Below, in pieces: positions 1-6,966 of a DNA stretch of 64,000 nucleotides. Position 1 is the first letter of the stretch, and the number at the start of each line of letters is the position of its first letter. Both the position numbers and the translations under genes were made by a program. Origin of the DNA: Pseudooceanicola nanhaiensis DSM 18065 (lineage in GTDB: Bacteria > Pseudomonadota > Alphaproteobacteria > Rhodobacterales > Rhodobacteraceae); contig NZ_JHZF01000011.1 in the NCBI RefSeq assembly GCF_000688295.1, forward strand, positions 1,334,288 to 1,398,287, read 5' to 3'. The notes below the pieces were generated by a model, which made no database searches, was not told where the DNA came from, and was given only the letters and a program-made list of their open reading frames with translations.

Positions 1-380
1 TCGCGGTCGACCGAGGTGATGACCACGTGGTTCAGCCCCAGCTTCGCCACCGCGTCCGCGACCCGGCCCGGTTCGAACACGTCGAGCGCCTCGGGCGGCT
101 TGCCGGTGGCGATGTTGCAGAAGGTGCAGGCCCGGGTGCAGACCTCGCCCATGATCATCATGGTGGCGTGGCCCTGGCTCCAGCATTCGCCGACGTTCGG
201 GCAGCCGGCCTCTTCGCACACGGTCGAGAGGCGATGCTCGCGCATGATCTCGCGGGTGTCGAAATACCCCTTCGACGTCGGCGCCTTCACCCGGATCCAC
301 GAGGGTTTCTTGGGCTGGGCATTGTCCGGCCGATGAGCCTTCTCGGGATGCCGTTGCTCGGGTATCTTGAGGTCGCGCAT
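1..380 (-). CDS. lipA: Lipoyl synthase, N-terminal part (runs off the left edge)
   Basis: Radical-SAM enzyme that inserts two sulfurs into protein-bound octanoyl groups to make the lipoyl cofactor of 2-oxoacid dehydrogenases. About 126 residues are visible. Both iron-sulfur ligand sets are present: C55, C60 and C66 for the auxiliary cluster, and C81, C85 and C88 (CTRACTFC) for the radical-SAM cluster, followed by NIATGKPP. The ATG at 380 is preceded by a purine-rich GGAGGCGGACA, a good ribosome site. The C-terminal half lies outside the window. It shares the strand with oxyR, whose stop is 120 bases upstream, but that gap gives no sign of co-transcription. The assignment rests on the paired cysteine motifs and is very secure. 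Confidence 0.96.
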   Translation of the reverse strand, partial: MRDLKIPEQRHPEKAHRPDNAQPKKPSWIRVKAPTSKGYFDTREIMREHRLSTVCEEAGCPNVGECWSQGHATMMIMGEVCTRACTFCNIATGKPPEALDVFEPGRVADAVAKLGLNHVVITSVDR

Positions 381-500
381 TGTCCGCCTCCGGTGCCGTG
401 TCCGTCTGCGTTTAACATAGGCGGGGCGCAACACAAGCGCCACCCGGTCAGGGCGGCCTTGCCCGGCATGCAGGTCTCGCACCCGCCGCGGGGCGGCCGC

Positions 501-1448
501 TCAGACCCCCGCGACCACGGGAACCTCGGCGCGGCAGCCCTGCACGATCCCGTCCCCCGCCTCGGCCAGAACCCCGGCGAGCGTCTCGAACCAGCCGTCG
601 TCGCGGCTGCCCGAGCGCCGGACGAGGCCGATCTGCCGGGCCGGTTCGGGGGTGGCGAAGCGCATCACCGACAGCCCCGGCGCCGCCATCCGTTCGACCG
701 ACAGCGCGATCTCGGGCAGGAGCGTCAGGCCGAATCCCGCCGCCACCAGTCGCGACAGGGTGCTGAGCGACGAGGCGCCCATGTTGATCTGGGCATGCCC
801 CCGCCCCCGGCCGCAGACCTCGAGCGCCTGGTCCGTCAGGCAATGCCCGTCCTCGAGCAGGAGAAGCTGGCCCGGTTCGATCTCGGTGGGCCGCAGCGCC
901 TCGCTCCGTTCGCCCAGCGAGGCGAGGCGCGCGGCGGTGCCGGCCAGCAGGAAGCGGTCCTCGAACAGCGGCGCGGCCACCAGCCCCTTCCCCTCGGCGG
1001 GCAGGGCCATGAGGGCGGCATCGATCCGGCCCGAAGCCAGTTCGCCCAGCAACCGGTGCGTCTTGCCCTCGCTCACCTGCACGTCGAGCGACAGGTCGCG
1101 CGCGCGCAGCGCCGCCAGCGCGCCGGGCAGGATGTAGGGCGCGACGGTCGGGATGATCCCCAGCGAGAGCCGCCCGGCGAGGCCCTCGCGCCAGCGCGCC
1201 TCCTCCTCCATCTGGGCGACGCCGGACAGGATCGCCTCGGCATGGACCAGCATGCGCCGTCCGAAGGGCGTCAGCAGCGCCCGGCGCGGCTGGCGTTCGA
1301 TCAGCGGCGCGCCGAGGGTCAGCTCGAGCTCGCGAATCTGGGCCGAGAGCGCGGGCTGCGAGACATGTACCGTCTCGGCGGCGCGGCCGAAGTTCTGCTG
1401 TTCGGCCAGCGCCTTGAAGTAGGTGAGTTGCCGGAAGGTGACTGCCAT
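501..1448 (-). CDS. oxyR: OxyR-type hydrogen-peroxide-sensing LysR regulator
   Basis: A 315-residue LysR-family transcription factor. The N-terminal winged helix-turn-helix (about residues 3-62) contains the typical FGRAAETVHVSQPALSAQI stretch. The effector domain carries LEDGHCLTDQALEVC, with C203 and C212 nine residues apart, exactly the spacing of the peroxide-reactive C199/C208 pair of E. coli OxyR, followed by the family's SSLSTLSRLVAAGFGLTLLP. It should therefore form a disulfide on peroxide exposure and activate antioxidant genes. No catalase or peroxidase gene is adjacent, so its targets are elsewhere. The start is the ATG at 1448. Its upstream partner in the same direction is the DUF6456 gene, 67 bases away. 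Confidence 0.93.
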   Translation of the reverse strand: MAVTFRQLTYFKALAEQQNFGRAAETVHVSQPALSAQIRELELTLGAPLIERQPRRALLTPFGRRMLVHAEAILSGVAQMEEEARWREGLAGRLSLGIIPTVAPYILPGALAALRARDLSLDVQVSEGKTHRLLGELASGRIDAALMALPAEGKGLVAAPLFEDRFLLAGTAARLASLGERSEALRPTEIEPGQLLLLEDGHCLTDQALEVCGRGRGHAQINMGASSLSTLSRLVAAGFGLTLLPEIALSVERMAAPGLSVMRFATPEPARQIGLVRRSGSRDDGWFETLAGVLAEAGDGIVQGCRAEVPVVAGV

Positions 1449-1515
1449 AGGCGCAGATTATCGGAAACGGGCGCCTCCGCAAGCTGTCGCTATCGCTGCT
1501 GCCCGGCGCCCCCGG

Positions 1516-2655
1516 TCAGCCGATCATCCCGCCCGCATCGCCCAGCTCGTCGTAATGCCGCCGCAGCCGCTGGAGCGCGATGCGCAGCACGATCTTGCCG
1601 GAGCGCGCGGACCAGCCCAGCGTCTGCTCGGCGGTCTCGAGCCCCTGCTGGTAGCAGCAGCAGCGCAGCACCACGTCGCCCAGCCCCGGCCCGAGATCGC
1701 GCAGCGCGCCGGCCACCCGGTCGCGCGCCGCCTCGGCGCCGCGCGCATGCCCGGGCGCAGCGGTGGTCGCGGTGCCGGCGGTCAGGAACCCGTCCCAGTT
1801 CTGCGCCGTCCGCCCGCCCATCTGGGCCAGCTCGAAATCCTCCGCGAGCCGTTCGCCCGCCCGCACCAGCGCATCGTCCAGGAAGGGCTGCCCGTTCCGG
1901 TCCCGCCGCCGTGAGAGCATGGCGAGCGGCGTGTCGGGGGCGCCGTAGCGGATGCGGCGGCGGTCGGCGGCCGCATCGTCCTCCTCGTCGTCGCGGGAGC
2001 CGCAGAGCGCATCGCTGACATGCACGAAGCCGGCGGCGTCCTCGGCCATGCCGGGACCGCGGCCTGCCCCGCCCTCGGCCTGGACCAGAAGGCGGTTCAG
2101 CTCGGCCCGGCCCGCGGCGGTGATCGCGTAGCGCGAGACGCGGCCCGGCGCCGCGCAATGGATCCAGTCCTTCAGCGCCATCGCCTGCGCCACCGACCGG
2201 TCCAGCACGGCGAGCCGTTCGACCGTTCCGGCGGCCGTATCGCGCACCACGACGGCCTTCTCCATGTCCGGCGCGACCGCCAGCACTGCCCCCGGCTCGC
2301 AGAGCCGGCGCAGCACGCGCCGCGCCTCGCGCCTGAGTTCCGCAGCGTTCGGCAGGGTGCCGTCGTCCACCGGTTGTTGCAGGGTCATCGCTTCTGGCTC
2401 CTCATCGCTGTGACGGGCGCGGCGGAACGCGGTCCGGCCGAGGCCCCGCAGGGCCTCGTCCACCAGAAGATCGTCGCGCAGGTTCTCCACGCGCCTGATC
2501 TGTCGCAGGACAGTCGAGGCATGGCAGCCGCTCATCCGAGCGAGCGCGCGGATCGACCGGCCCTCCTCGGTATGGGCGAGATAGCGTATCGCGGCGTCCG
2601 GCACCCAGGACGGCACCGTCCCGGACCCCGGATTGGCCGAGGCATTACCCGGCAT
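1516..2655 (-). CDS. DUF6456 protein resembling the gene-transfer-agent activator GafA
   Basis: A 379-residue putative DNA-binding protein. Residues about 22-60 form a helix-turn-helix (EGRSIRALARMSGCHASTVLR). The middle is arginine- and acid-rich and less ordered. The last 55 residues (from GPGLGDVVLRCCC to IALQRLRRHY) are the DUF6456 module, which looks like a sigma-region-4-type helix-turn-helix. From memory, length and architecture match GafA of Rhodobacter capsulatus (rcc01865), the direct activator of gene transfer agent production; this is a resemblance judged by eye, not an alignment. I chose the ATG at 2655 because AAGGA lies 9 bases upstream; a TTG two codons earlier is too close to that site. 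It faces the DUF6477 gene across a 240-base control region with a 30-bp inverted repeat. Confidence 0.75.
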   Translation of the reverse strand: MPGNASANPGSGTVPSWVPDAAIRYLAHTEEGRSIRALARMSGCHASTVLRQIRRVENLRDDLLVDEALRGLGRTAFRRARHSDEEPEAMTLQQPVDDGTLPNAAELRREARRVLRRLCEPGAVLAVAPDMEKAVVVRDTAAGTVERLAVLDRSVAQAMALKDWIHCAAPGRVSRYAITAAGRAELNRLLVQAEGGAGRGPGMAEDAAGFVHVSDALCGSRDDEEDDAAADRRRIRYGAPDTPLAMLSRRRDRNGQPFLDDALVRAGERLAEDFELAQMGGRTAQNWDGFLTAGTATTAAPGHARGAEAARDRVAGALRDLGPGLGDVVLRCCCYQQGLETAEQTLGWSARSGKIVLRIALQRLRRHYDELGDAGGMIG

Positions 2656-2738
2656 GTTCAATGGTCCTTTTCCCCCGGCCGTTGTCCGGCCCGTGTTTTT
2701 ATCCCCAGAAGCCTATACAGCCTATGCGGGAACAAGTT

Positions 2739-2768
2739 TCTCAAACGTTAACAGTTAACGCTTTGAGA
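2739..2768. promoter_or_regulatory. 30-bp inverted repeat in the GafA-like/DUF6477 divergent promoter region
   Basis: The arms TCTCAAA-CGTTAAC and GTTAACG-c-TTTGAGA surround a single central A at 2753, so 14 bases on each side pair with one extra C in the right arm. The inner 15 bases (2746-2760) are a perfect odd palindrome. TCTCAAA recurs as a direct copy at 2778-2784. The element lies in an unusually AT-rich stretch of a very GC-rich genome, between two divergent genes, as expected of a dimeric repressor or activator site. The protein that binds it is unknown. Confidence 0.6.
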
Positions 2769-2895
2769 CATCATTGTTCTCAAAAGATAAACTTCTCCAA
2801 ACGCAGCGTGCGCCGCCAGGCGTCTCGCGCAACACCCACAGGCTGTGTGCCATCTTCCGGGCGGGCTCCGATGCGGGGCCGAAACGGAGGATCAC

Positions 2896-3213
2896 ATGCA
2901 GGATGTGCTGACACGGCTGGCCGCGCTGCGGCGCCCGACGCTGCTGATGCAGGCGGCGCGGATCGGAGCCCCGGAGTACCGGCGCGACCGGCGGCTGCGC
3001 CGCTATTTCGGGATCGGACCCCTGCCCGGCCCGGCAGAGGCGCTGGTCCGCCTGATCGAGATCGAGAGCTGGCAGGACGAAGGCCGGCGCGCGGGCGACG
3101 CGGGCTATTCCCCCGCCCGCCATGTCGATACGATGATCGCCGTGCTGGGCGAGGCCGCGCTGCTCATGGAAACGCGGGCGCCGGTGCGGGCGCCCGCGTT
3201 GGATCGGTCCTAG
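2896..3213 (+). CDS. DUF6477 family small protein
   Basis: A 105-residue protein of unknown function. It is arginine-rich at the N-terminus (around residues 22-37, YRRDRRLRRYFG), then largely helical, with no signal peptide or membrane segment. It matches what I know as the DUF6477 family, which is largely confined to Rhodobacteraceae. A GGAGG at 2886-2890 lies 5 bases before the ATG at 2896, fixing the start. It is transcribed away from the DUF6456/GafA-like gene and shares its control region, so the two may be co-regulated. It ends 6 bases from the convergent MttB-family gene. Confidence 0.7.
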   Translation: MQDVLTRLAALRRPTLLMQAARIGAPEYRRDRRLRRYFGIGPLPGPAEALVRLIEIESWQDEGRRAGDAGYSPARHVDTMIAVLGEAALLMETRAPVRAPALDRS

Positions 3214-3219
3214 GCCGCC

Positions 3220-4761
3220 TCAGACGAAGGCGTCGGGCATCTCGGCCTTGCGGCGGGCGACATAGGCCGCCAGCGCCTCGGCGACGCCCGGGTCCATCTC
3301 GGGCTGGGTGTAATTGCCCAGAAGCTTGTCGACGCGCGCCGAGGCCAGCATCTGGGTATCCCGCGCGCCCTCTTCCTCCCAGGTCTCGAAGGGCTTGTAA
3401 TCCAGCACCTCGGTCCGCCAGAAGGCCTGCTTGAAGTTCGCCTGGGTGTGCGCGCAGCCAAGGTAGTGGCCGCCGGGCCCCACCTCGCGCAGGGCGTCCA
3501 TCGCCTGCGCGTTCTCGTCGTTCGCCACGCCCTCGGCCATCTTGTGCAGCGCGCCCAGCTGGTCCGCGTCCATCACGAACTTCTCGAAGGAGGACACGAG
3601 CCCCCCCTCCAGCCAGCCGCAGGCATGGAGCATGAAGTTCACGCCCCCCAGAAGCGCCGCGTTCAGCGTGTTGGCGGTTTCATAGGCCGCCTGCGCGTCG
3701 GGCAGTTTCGACCCGCAGAGCCCGCCGCCCGAGCGGAAGGGCAGGTTCAGACGCCGGGCGAGCTGGCCCGCGCCGTAGAGGATCTGCGAAGCCTCGGGCG
3801 TGCCGAAGGTGGGCGCGCCGGAGTTCATGTCGATCGAGGTCACGAAGGCGCCGAAGATCACCGGCGCGCCCTTCCGGACGAGCTGGGAATAGGCCACGCC
3901 CGCCAGCACCTCGGCCAGCACCTGCGTCAAGGTCCCGGTGACCGAGACCGGCGCCATCGCGCCGCCGACGATGAAGGGCGAGATGATCGCGGCCTGCATG
4001 TTGGCGGCATAGACCTCAAGGGCGCCCATCATCGTGTCGTCGAAGGTCAGCGGCGAGTTGATGTTGACCAGCGAGGTCATCACCGTGTTCTCGGCCACGA
4101 AGCCCTCGCCGAAGAGGATCTTGCACATGTCGACCGAATCCTGCGCCCGGGCCGGTTCGGTGACGGATCCCATGAAGGGCTTGTCCGACAGGGTCATGTG
4201 CGCCAGCAGCATGTCGAGGTGGCGCTTGTTCACCGGCACGTCGGTCGGTTCGCAGACCGTCCCGCCGGAATGGTGCAGCCATTTCGACATGTAGCCGAGC
4301 TTCACGAATTTCTCGAAATCCGTCATCGTCGCGTAACGGCGGGAGCTGCCTTCGCGCACGAAGGGCGGCCCGTAGACCGGAGCGAGGACAAGGGACTTGC
4401 CGCCGATCTCGACCGATTTCTCGGGATTACGGGCATGCTGGGTGAATTTCGACGGCGCCGTCTTGCAGAGCTCGCGGGCCAGGCCGCGGGGAATGCGGAC
4501 CCGTTCGCCCGTCACCTCGGCCCCGGCCTCGCGCCAGCGGTCCAGCGCGGCGGGGTTGTTCACGAAATTGACCCCGATCTCCTCCAGCACCGTCTCGGCG
4601 TTGTGCTCGATGATCTGGAGCGTCTCCTCGTTCAGAAGCTCCATGTTGGGAATGTTGCGCTCGATGAAGCGCGCGGTCTCGATCCGCATCGTGGTGCGTT
4701 CGGCCCGGCGTGCGGCCCCGCCGCCGCCCCGTGTCCTGCGCCGTTCGACTGCCTCGTTCAT
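3220..4761 (-). CDS. Trimethylamine methyltransferase (MttB) family protein, non-pyrrolysine type
   Basis: A 513-residue cytosolic member of the MttB superfamily, which moves a methyl group from a quaternary or tertiary amine to a corrinoid protein. Family features include the N-terminal LNEETLQIIEHNAETVLEEIG, the glycine-rich PFRSGGGLCGSKLPDAQ region, and C-terminal HTQANFKQAFWRTEVLDYKP. It reads through without an internal amber codon, so it is a non-Pyl member; known relatives demethylate glycine betaine, proline betaine or carnitine. The substrate cannot be told from sequence. No corrinoid protein or corrinoid methyltransferase lies nearby. The ATG at 4761 follows AAAGGGCGG. A second possible start is the methionine before RIETARFIERN, about 23 codons in. 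Confidence 0.85.
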   Translation of the reverse strand: MNEAVERRRTRGGGGAARRAERTTMRIETARFIERNIPNMELLNEETLQIIEHNAETVLEEIGVNFVNNPAALDRWREAGAEVTGERVRIPRGLARELCKTAPSKFTQHARNPEKSVEIGGKSLVLAPVYGPPFVREGSSRRYATMTDFEKFVKLGYMSKWLHHSGGTVCEPTDVPVNKRHLDMLLAHMTLSDKPFMGSVTEPARAQDSVDMCKILFGEGFVAENTVMTSLVNINSPLTFDDTMMGALEVYAANMQAAIISPFIVGGAMAPVSVTGTLTQVLAEVLAGVAYSQLVRKGAPVIFGAFVTSIDMNSGAPTFGTPEASQILYGAGQLARRLNLPFRSGGGLCGSKLPDAQAAYETANTLNAALLGGVNFMLHACGWLEGGLVSSFEKFVMDADQLGALHKMAEGVANDENAQAMDALREVGPGGHYLGCAHTQANFKQAFWRTEVLDYKPFETWEEEGARDTQMLASARVDKLLGNYTQPEMDPGVAEALAAYVARRKAEMPDAFV

Positions 4762-4895
4762 GCATCCGCCCTTTCCGCATGGGGCCGAAACGCAATCGGC
4801 CCGTTGGCGAGTGTCATAGCGGGTCGGCAGGAGCCGGTTGGGCCCGTTTGCGCCACCCTGCAAGCAAAAGCGACATCGCCCCCACGACAGCGCCC

Positions 4896-5435
4896 CTAGG
4901 ACAGCGCCTTGCCGAGCCGCGGCAGCCGCGCCTTCTTCATCAGGCCGCGCATCGTCCAGGGCTCGCCCGACAGGCGCCTTGCTTCGTCCAGGACGGCGGT
5001 TGCGACCTTCTCCACCGGCGCGGGATGCGCCTGCAGGAAGCCCAGCAGGAAATTGTCCGGGTCAGCGCGGGAGAGCCCCTCGTCGCCAAGGATGTTCTGC
5101 GGAAAATCCTTCGCATTCATCGTCACGATGACATCCGCGTGCCCCACGACCGCCGCTGCCAGCACATGGATGTCGGCCGGGTCCGGCAGCCAGAATCGCG
5201 CCTCCTGCCCGGGCTGGAGCCGGACCGAGGCACGCGGAAAGGCCGCCTCGGCCATCGCGATCTCGCCCCGCGCCAGCGCCTCGCCGCCCGGGCCCAGCCT
5301 GGCCGCCGCCAGCGCCCATTCCTCGAGGATTCGCGCCGACCAGAGCGGCTCGAAAAGCCCCTCGCGCGCGACGCCCAGGAGCATCTCGCGCATCACCGTC
5401 GGGTAGATGACGCAGGCGTCGAGCAGCGCCCTCAT
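4896..5435 (-). CDS. PIN-domain protein (putative ribonuclease), coupled to an RNA methyltransferase
   Basis: A 179-residue VapC-like PIN protein. PIN nucleases bind Mg2+ with conserved acidic residues; visible here are D6 (MRALLDACV), E38/E39 (ILEEW), the aspartates of LPDPADIHVLAAAV and the aspartate of VTMNAKDFP. It resembles a Rhodobacter family known as RSP_2648. Its ATG overlaps the stop of the upstream RNA methyltransferase (ATGA, 4 bases), implying translational coupling. No antitoxin-like gene is adjacent, so it is probably not a classical toxin-antitoxin unit. An RNA-processing role together with the methyltransferase is an inference from gene order. Confidence 0.85.
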   Translation of the reverse strand: MRALLDACVIYPTVMREMLLGVAREGLFEPLWSARILEEWALAAARLGPGGEALARGEIAMAEAAFPRASVRLQPGQEARFWLPDPADIHVLAAAVVGHADVIVTMNAKDFPQNILGDEGLSRADPDNFLLGFLQAHPAPVEKVATAVLDEARRLSGEPWTMRGLMKKARLPRLGKALS

Positions 5436-6625
5436 AGCCGGTAGAACAGCGCCTTGAGATAGCCGCTCTCGGCCAGCTGCGGGTGCATCGGGTGGTCCGG
5501 CCCGGCAAAGCCCGTGTGGATCAGCGTGCCCCGCCGCCCCGCCCGGCCGATTCCCCGGGTCGAGGCCTGGCGGAACTTCGACAGATCCGCCGCGTGCGAG
5601 CAGGAGCAGAGGCCGAGATACCCGCCCTCGCGCACCAGCGCCGACGCCCGTTGCGCCACCCGTTCATACGCCCGCAGCCCCGCCTCGAGCGCCTGTTTGG
5701 ACGGCGCGAAGGCGGGCGGGTCGCAGATCACCACGTCGAAGGTCTCGCCCTCTTCGGCGAGCTTCGTCATCACGTCGAAGGCATCGCCCTTCCGCACCGA
5801 GAATCGCTCCGAGACGCCCTGCGCCTCCGCCCCCTGCGCCGCGAGGTCGAGCGCCGGTTGCGAGCCGTCCACGCAGAGCGCGCTTTCCGCCCCCGCCGCA
5901 AGCGCCGCCAGCCCGAAGCCGCCGACATGGGAGAAGACGTCGAGCACGCGCGCGCCCGCGACCAGCCGCTGCGCGAAGGCATGGTTCGGGCGCTGGTCGT
6001 AGAACAGCCCGGTCTTCTGTCCGCCGGTCAGGTCGGCCATGTAGGTCGCCCCGTTCATCGGCACCGCCACCGGCGTCTCGGGTGCTGCGCCCGTCAGAAC
6101 CGCGTCCTGATCGTCGAGCCCTTCCAGACCCCGCGCCCGCCCGCTCGCGCTCTTCAGCACATTGGCGCAGCCCGTCACCTCGACCAGCGCCGCGACCATC
6201 TCGTCCAGCAGGACCTCGGCCCAAGCGGCGTTCGGCTGCACCACGCAGGTGTCGCCGAACCGGTCGATCACCACGCCAGGCAGGCCGTCCGCCTCGGCAT
6301 GGATCAGCCGGTAGAAGGGCGCATCGAAGAGCCGCTCGCGCAGGCCGAGCGCCTTGCCGATCCGCTCCGCGAACCACGCCGTGTCAGGCGCGCCCGCATC
6401 GGCGCGGTCGAGCACGCGGGCGAAGATCCGCGAGTTCGGGTTCACTCCGACGAGGGCCAGCGGCTGGCGCTCCTCGTCCTCCAGCACGGCCACCGACCCC
6501 GGCGCGATGTTCTTCGTGCGGCGGTCGGTGACCACCTCGTTGTCATAGACCCAGGGCGCACCGTGGCGGATGGCGCGGGCGTTGGCCTTTGGTTTCAGGC
6601 GGATCACGGGAAGGTCGGTGCTCAT
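5432..6625 (-). CDS. Class I SAM-dependent RNA methyltransferase (RlmI-like)
   Basis: A 397-residue enzyme with an N-terminal PUA-like RNA-binding region (about residues 5-75, VIRLKPKANARAIRHGAPWVY) and a Rossmann methyltransferase domain. The SAM motif is VLDVFSHVGGFGLAALAAGA, and the catalytic-type motif is VVICDPPAFAPSK. The GQKTGLFYDQRPN segment is typical of the RlmI/YccW group of rRNA cytosine-C5 methyltransferases. It corresponds to the family called RSP_2647 in Rhodobacter. The ATG at 6625 has a GAGGGGGG ribosome site; a reading extended eight codons upstream lacks one. Its stop overlaps the PIN gene start. The exact rRNA position modified cannot be inferred. Confidence 0.88.
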   Translation of the reverse strand: MSTDLPVIRLKPKANARAIRHGAPWVYDNEVVTDRRTKNIAPGSVAVLEDEERQPLALVGVNPNSRIFARVLDRADAGAPDTAWFAERIGKALGLRERLFDAPFYRLIHAEADGLPGVVIDRFGDTCVVQPNAAWAEVLLDEMVAALVEVTGCANVLKSASGRARGLEGLDDQDAVLTGAAPETPVAVPMNGATYMADLTGGQKTGLFYDQRPNHAFAQRLVAGARVLDVFSHVGGFGLAALAAGAESALCVDGSQPALDLAAQGAEAQGVSERFSVRKGDAFDVMTKLAEEGETFDVVICDPPAFAPSKQALEAGLRAYERVAQRASALVREGGYLGLCSCSHAADLSKFRQASTRGIGRAGRRGTLIHTGFAGPDHPMHPQLAESGYLKALFYRL

Positions 6626-6710
6626 GCCCCCCTCTACTCCGCTTTCCATGGGCTTGGAAGGCCCGGCGCGCCGCCTTGCCTCGCCCCCGCCGCAGGACTA
6701 GCTTTCCTGC

Positions 6711-6879
6711 ATGGCCAGGCGACGGGGTCCCGACGGATGACCGGGAACGGGCCCGGCTGGACCGCACGGGGATGCGCTCCGGCGATGTCGAGAACGGAGG
6801 GCCGGTCGGCGAATGGATCACCCACGACAGGACCGGCGTTCCCTGCAAGGTCAGCACCCGCACGCCGGAACAGACCTGA
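6711..6879 (+). pseudogene. Possible remnant of a small MORN/YwqK-like protein
   Basis: In one frame the DNA reads DDRERARLDRTGMRSGDVEN, then GGPVGEWITHDRTGVPCKV, ending at a TGA at 6877-6879. This resembles the G-x-x-x-G-x-W-x-x-Y/H-D-x-x-G pattern of MORN-type repeats in YwqK-like small proteins. The frame has no good start. The ATG at 6711 begins a ten-codon reading in another frame, so one base of insertion or deletion would join them. A hairpin follows the stop directly, as after a real gene. It could also be a 35-residue gene starting at the in-frame ATG before RSGDVEN, or chance. Confidence 0.3.
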
Positions 6880-6882
6880 AAC

Positions 6883-6901
6883 CGGCCCGGCGGCCGGGCC
6901 G
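6883..6901 (+). terminator. GC-rich stem-loop after the MORN-like remnant
   Basis: CGGCCCGG and CCGGGCCG form a perfect 8-bp stem with a 3-base loop, 3 bases after the TGA of the short reading frame. There is no T-run, so termination is uncertain; it also separates that fragment from the edd promoter region. Confidence 0.4.
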
Positions 6902-6913
6902 CGCCGCGTGCGT

Positions 6914-6927
6914 TGTTATCGCTAACA
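6914..6927. promoter_or_regulatory. LacI/GntR-type operator upstream of edd-eda
   Basis: TGTTATCGCTAACA is a 14-base palindrome with one mismatched pair (6 of 7 positions) centred on CG. This is the usual form of LacI-family operators, and E. coli GntR controls edd-eda through a similar site. It lies 40 bases upstream of the edd ATG, where a bound repressor would block transcription. No LacI-family gene is present in the window. Confidence 0.6.
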
Positions 6928-6966
6928 CCGCCTGATAGGATGCGGCCAAGGAACAGGAGAGACGCC

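Larger units (their letters stand above)
6626..6966. other. 341-base gap between the RNA methyltransferase and edd
   Basis: Divergent intergenic region. It holds the ribosome site of the methyltransferase, a probable decayed short gene at 6711-6879, a GC hairpin at 6883-6901 and a LacI-type palindrome at 6914-6927. The AACAGGAGAG ribosome site of edd is at about 6953-6962. I see no further gene or RNA. Confidence 0.6.

Noticed and set aside
27-2018. Very long plus-strand open frame (663 codons) opposite oxyR and the DUF6456 gene
   Set aside because: It is rich in Arg, Pro and His in the pattern of an antisense shadow of GC-rich genes, has no recognisable domain, and lies over two well-supported minus-strand genes.
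2741-2766. CtrA binding site in the GafA-like promoter
   Set aside because: The two TTAA motifs are 3 bases apart, whereas CtrA sites have TTAA-N7-TTAA; the palindrome is better read as a different operator.
4896-5435. VapBC toxin-antitoxin module
   Set aside because: The PIN gene has no adjacent antitoxin-like gene; its partner is an RNA methyltransferase.
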